From: Lachnospiraceae bacterium
GTDB lineage: Bacteria > Bacillota > Clostridia > Lachnospirales > Lachnospiraceae
DNA: 64,000 nucleotides
Direction of reading: 5' to 3'
Assembly: GCA_017518185.1 (NCBI GenBank)
Contig: JAFWWB010000030.1
Location: forward strand, 1 to 64,000
Shown: positions 61,895 through 64,000 of the stretch, piece by piece
Position numbering within the stretch: position 1 is the first letter of the stretch
How the letters are laid out: the number at the start of each line of letters is the position of its first letter
Made by a program: the position numbers and the translations under genes
Notes under the pieces: model-generated
Database searches by the model: none
What the model was told of the DNA's origin: nothing
The model's input: the letters and a program-made list of their open reading frames with translations, nothing else

Positions 61895-62929
61895 ATGAAT
61901 ATGGAAAGATTCAGGGATAAGCTTATGACGGCTCTCAGGGAGTATACCGGAGAAGAAGCCGAGATAAGAACGGAAGGTATCAGAAAAAACAACGGTGTGA
62001 TGCTCACGGGCATATATGTATACCGGAAGGGTGTTGATGTTACACCGACTATTTATCTGGAGGAGTATTATAAAAGATACGAGGAAGGAGAGACCTTTGC
62101 TTCCATCATGCGTGAGATAACGGGACTGCTGGAGGAAAAGGGAAGGGTAAGCGGCTTTGACGTCAGCTCTTTTACATCATTTGAGAGCGCTTCGGGACGT
62201 ATAGTCATGAAGCTCATAAACGCGGAAAAGAACAGGGAGCTTCTTGAGAGTGTGCCCCATATCCCGTTCCTTGATCTGGCCATCGTCTTTTATTACATAC
62301 TCGGAGACGTGGATTACGGAAATGCCTCGATACAGATAAACCGGAAGCATATGGAGATGTGGGGAGCAGACATGGAGGATATCTGCGAGCTGGCCAGGAA
62401 GAATTCACCGGTCCTGCTCCCGGGAGAGATCCTGCCCATGGAGGAACTTATGAGGGGGATACTGACCCAGGATGTAAAGCGCAATATGAAGGACCAGGTG
62501 GATGAGAGCGAACTGGAAGAAATGGTGGAGGGCATGATGAACTGCGCGCTGGGCGGAAATGATGCCGGTATCCCCATGTTCATACTTACCAACAGCCGCA
62601 GATATTTCGGGGCTGCTGCGCTGTTATACCCCGATATACTGGAAAGCTTTGCGGAACGTACCGGAGGCGGCATATTTATACTGCCCTCGTCCATTCATGA
62701 AGTGATACTGCTGGCGGATGACGGTACCATGGATGTCAGGGAGCTCCGTGAGATGGTGCGCACTGTGAACGAGACCCAGGTGGCGGCGGAAGAGGTACTT
62801 TCGGATGAGGTGTATTACTACGATCCCGCTGAACGGCAGGTGAAGATCATGAGCTGTGCTGACAGGGCGGCCGGCTATGAAGACGATGAGATCTCTTTGG
62901 ATGAGGAAGAGCTTGAAGTGACGGTTTAG
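61895..62929 (+). CDS. DUF5688 family protein
   Basis: This 344-residue protein matches the DUF5688 family of Clostridia. The N-terminus (NNGVMLTGIYVYRKGVDVTP, TIYLEEYYKRYEEG) is diagnostic, and the C-terminus reads FILTNSRRYFGAAALLYPDI then GGIFILPSSIHEVILL. It has no signal peptide. Members are numerous in Lachnospiraceae and function is unknown. AGGAGGAAGG lies 4 nt before the ATG. Confidence 0.85.
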   Translation: MNMERFRDKLMTALREYTGEEAEIRTEGIRKNNGVMLTGIYVYRKGVDVTPTIYLEEYYKRYEEGETFASIMREITGLLEEKGRVSGFDVSSFTSFESASGRIVMKLINAEKNRELLESVPHIPFLDLAIVFYYILGDVDYGNASIQINRKHMEMWGADMEDICELARKNSPVLLPGEILPMEELMRGILTQDVKRNMKDQVDESELEEMVEGMMNCALGGNDAGIPMFILTNSRRYFGAAALLYPDILESFAERTGGGIFILPSSIHEVILLADDGTMDVRELREMVRTVNETQVAAEEVLSDEVYYYDPAERQVKIMSCADRAAGYEDDEISLDEEELEVTV

Positions 62930-63021
62930 GAACTGCAGCATACCTTTCTCCGGGCTTGACGGACTCCCCGGAGATATTGTCATAGCGCAGTGCAGCGGGC
63001 TTTGCGTTAACATAAATCTAC

Positions 63022-63050
63022 TGGACAAAAAACAGCTGATATGATAAGAT
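63022..63050 (+). promoter_or_regulatory. tRNA-Arg promoter
   Basis: TGGACA (63022-63027), a 17-nt spacer and TAAGAT (63045-63050), 10 nt before the tRNA. Confidence 0.7.
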
Positions 63051-63060
63051 AACACGGTGC

Positions 63061-63132
63061 GCACCCGTAGGCTAATGGATAGACCGGTGGCCTCCGACGC
63101 CATTGATGCAGGTTCGATCCCTGCCGGGTGCA
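63061..63132 (+). tRNA. tRNA-Arg (anticodon CCG)
   Basis: Acceptor GCACCCG/CGGGTGC with discriminator A. The anticodon arm GTGGC-CTCCGAC-GCCAT has anticodon CCG (reads CGG). T arm GCAGG-TTCGATC-CCTGC. The D arm is short with one poor pair. CCA is not encoded. Confidence 0.93.
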
Positions 63133-63144
63133 TATTGGTGTTTT

Positions 63145-64000
63145 ATGAGTAAAAAAAAGAAAAAGAAACAATTTAACAGAAATGGAGAGGCGGCTGCAGT
63201 TTCCGGAAACGAGACTGTAGCTTCTTTGAGTGAACCGGAAACAGAGGAAGACACGGAACAGAAGGCTTCCCCGGATGATGATAGGACGGAGATCCTGCCC
63301 AGGATACCCGAGGAGTATCTTGCGCCCGAAGCACAGATGCCTGAAGAAGCCGTCATAGTGGGGCCGTCGGAGCTGCCGGCAGAAGAGCCGGTGTATTATG
63401 AGACGGAAGTACAGGAGCCTGAGGAGGCGGAGGTGGCCGGACGGGATCTGCCTGAGCCGCAGGATGCCGTTTATACAGGAAGGGATCACGAGCCCGAGCC
63501 GGAGAGTTATGAAGAACCCGTTCCCGAAGATGAGGACGTGGAATACCTTATGCCCGATGATGGTGAAGGTGAGTATATCCCGGATGACATAGATGCGGAT
63601 GATGCGTCCATGGCTTCCTACATGAAGGAAGTGGGAGGAAGGAGCAGGTGCTGGCTTTCCGCCAACAGGCGTTTTGTGGTGTTTGCGCTGATGTGCGCAG
63701 CGCTCTGTGCGGTGATAGTGCTGGCGGCGGCAAAGATAGCCGGAAAGAAGAGGCCGGCGGTATCCGCTGATGCGGTCTCACTCAATGTTGCCGAGACTGC
63801 CACGCCTACGGAAGGCGGCATTCCCATTCCGCCGGATCCACTGAAGGCCGAGACCGAAGGCGATGTGGTAAACCTGGTAAAACAGTATTTTGAAGCCAGG
63901 CAGGCTGATGATATAGAATCCTACAAGAGCCTCCGTAGCTATACGGATGCCCTGGAGATAGCCAAGACAGCGGCAAAGAGCGAATACATCGAAAGCTACG
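63145..64000 (+). CDS. Acidic single-pass membrane protein, truncated by the window end
   Basis: The gene starts 12 nt after the tRNA and runs off the window after ~285 codons. The N-terminus (MSKKKKKKQFNRNGEAAA) is followed by ~155 residues rich in Glu, Asp and Pro. A single membrane helix follows (RFVVFALMCAALCAVIVLAA), then an extracytoplasmic part (VVNLVKQYFEARQADDIESY). The layout (cytoplasmic tail, one helix, outer domain) resembles Clostridia envelope proteins with an NTF2-like outer domain, but the family cannot be settled from this part. The ribosome site is weak. Confidence 0.75.
   Translation, partial: MSKKKKKKQFNRNGEAAAVSGNETVASLSEPETEEDTEQKASPDDDRTEILPRIPEEYLAPEAQMPEEAVIVGPSELPAEEPVYYETEVQEPEEAEVAGRDLPEPQDAVYTGRDHEPEPESYEEPVPEDEDVEYLMPDDGEGEYIPDDIDADDASMASYMKEVGGRSRCWLSANRRFVVFALMCAALCAVIVLAAAKIAGKKRPAVSADAVSLNVAETATPTEGGIPIPPDPLKAETEGDVVNLVKQYFEARQADDIESYKSLRSYTDALEIAKTAAKSEYIESY

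Noticed and set aside
62958-62986. Terminator after the DUF5688 gene (TCTCCGGG...CCCGGAGA)
   Set aside because: The stem is good but no T-run follows, so it may only be an RNA hairpin.

Overview
The window looks like a chromosomal segment of a low-to-mid GC Firmicute, most likely a Clostridia/Lachnospiraceae-type gut or rumen bacterium. This rests on gene content: a type VII secretion cassette, RNase Y, the rpmB-asp23-fakA-recG block, a GerW/YtfJ sporulation protein, a PreP-type peptidase, DUF5688 and DUF5722 proteins, and two CGAAC-N-GTTC-type LexA boxes at recA. Most genes lie on the + strand with strong AGGAGG ribosome sites. The species assignment is inference.

Layout. 0-1.7 kb: end of a type VII secretion cassette (papain/C39-like protein, WXG100 protein, YukD-like protein). 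1.7-5.1 kb: three 23-bp tandem repeats, an orphan AAA/DUF4143 ATPase and a secreted DUF5722 protein. 5.2-11.7 kb: a surface-glycan operon (acyltransferase, GT2, NAD-dependent epimerase, NeuB-like synthase, RfbH and RfbG) that points to a CDP-3,6-dideoxyhexose. 11.7-15.3 kb: a candidate structured RNA, then recA-recX and rny. 15.3-24.3 kb: secreted proteins, two divergent tRNA-Leu genes, a flavodiiron protein, a 1470-residue surface protein, a YunG-like protein and a lipoprotein. 24.3-34.4 kb: an oligopeptide-type ABC operon running into a phosphodiester glycosidase, a YqeG phosphatase, aroE-aroQ-aroK and DUF2953. 34.4-40 kb: GerW, a coiled-coil/J-domain protein, rpmB, asp23-like, fakA and recG. 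40-51.7 kb: three tandem membrane EAL proteins, two of them fused to hybrid histidine kinases, then a double-receiver protein, a rhomboid-like protein with a zinc-finger tail, a sigma-like protein without region 4 and a protein of unknown function. 51.7-64 kb: PreP-type protease, era, recO, a lipoprotein, glyS, rpsO, pnp, efp, DUF5688, tRNA-Arg and a truncated membrane protein.

The most unusual signal is a dispersed, hairpin-rich 81-bp repeat (27 codons). It occurs as five copies at four sites between 5.15 and 13.1 kb. It has an open frame on each strand and lies in frame inside the acyltransferase and at the N-terminus of RecX. It also ends the epimerase gene and supplies the Shine-Dalgarno sequence of the NeuB-like gene. 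One copy lacks exactly one 21-nt hairpin, and one is circularly permuted. It resembles, in behaviour only, the protein-coding palindromic elements described in Rickettsia. A second, unrelated hairpin-rich repeat is read in frame within the 1470-residue surface protein.

The other system worth attention is the 40-49.8 kb signalling block. Three paralogous membrane EAL proteins have all lost the GGDEF signature and differ in how intact their EAL site is. Two are fused to histidine kinase and receiver domains, and the third of these paralogs also carries an HPt domain. This suggests a phosphorelay coupled to c-di-GMP sensing or breakdown.
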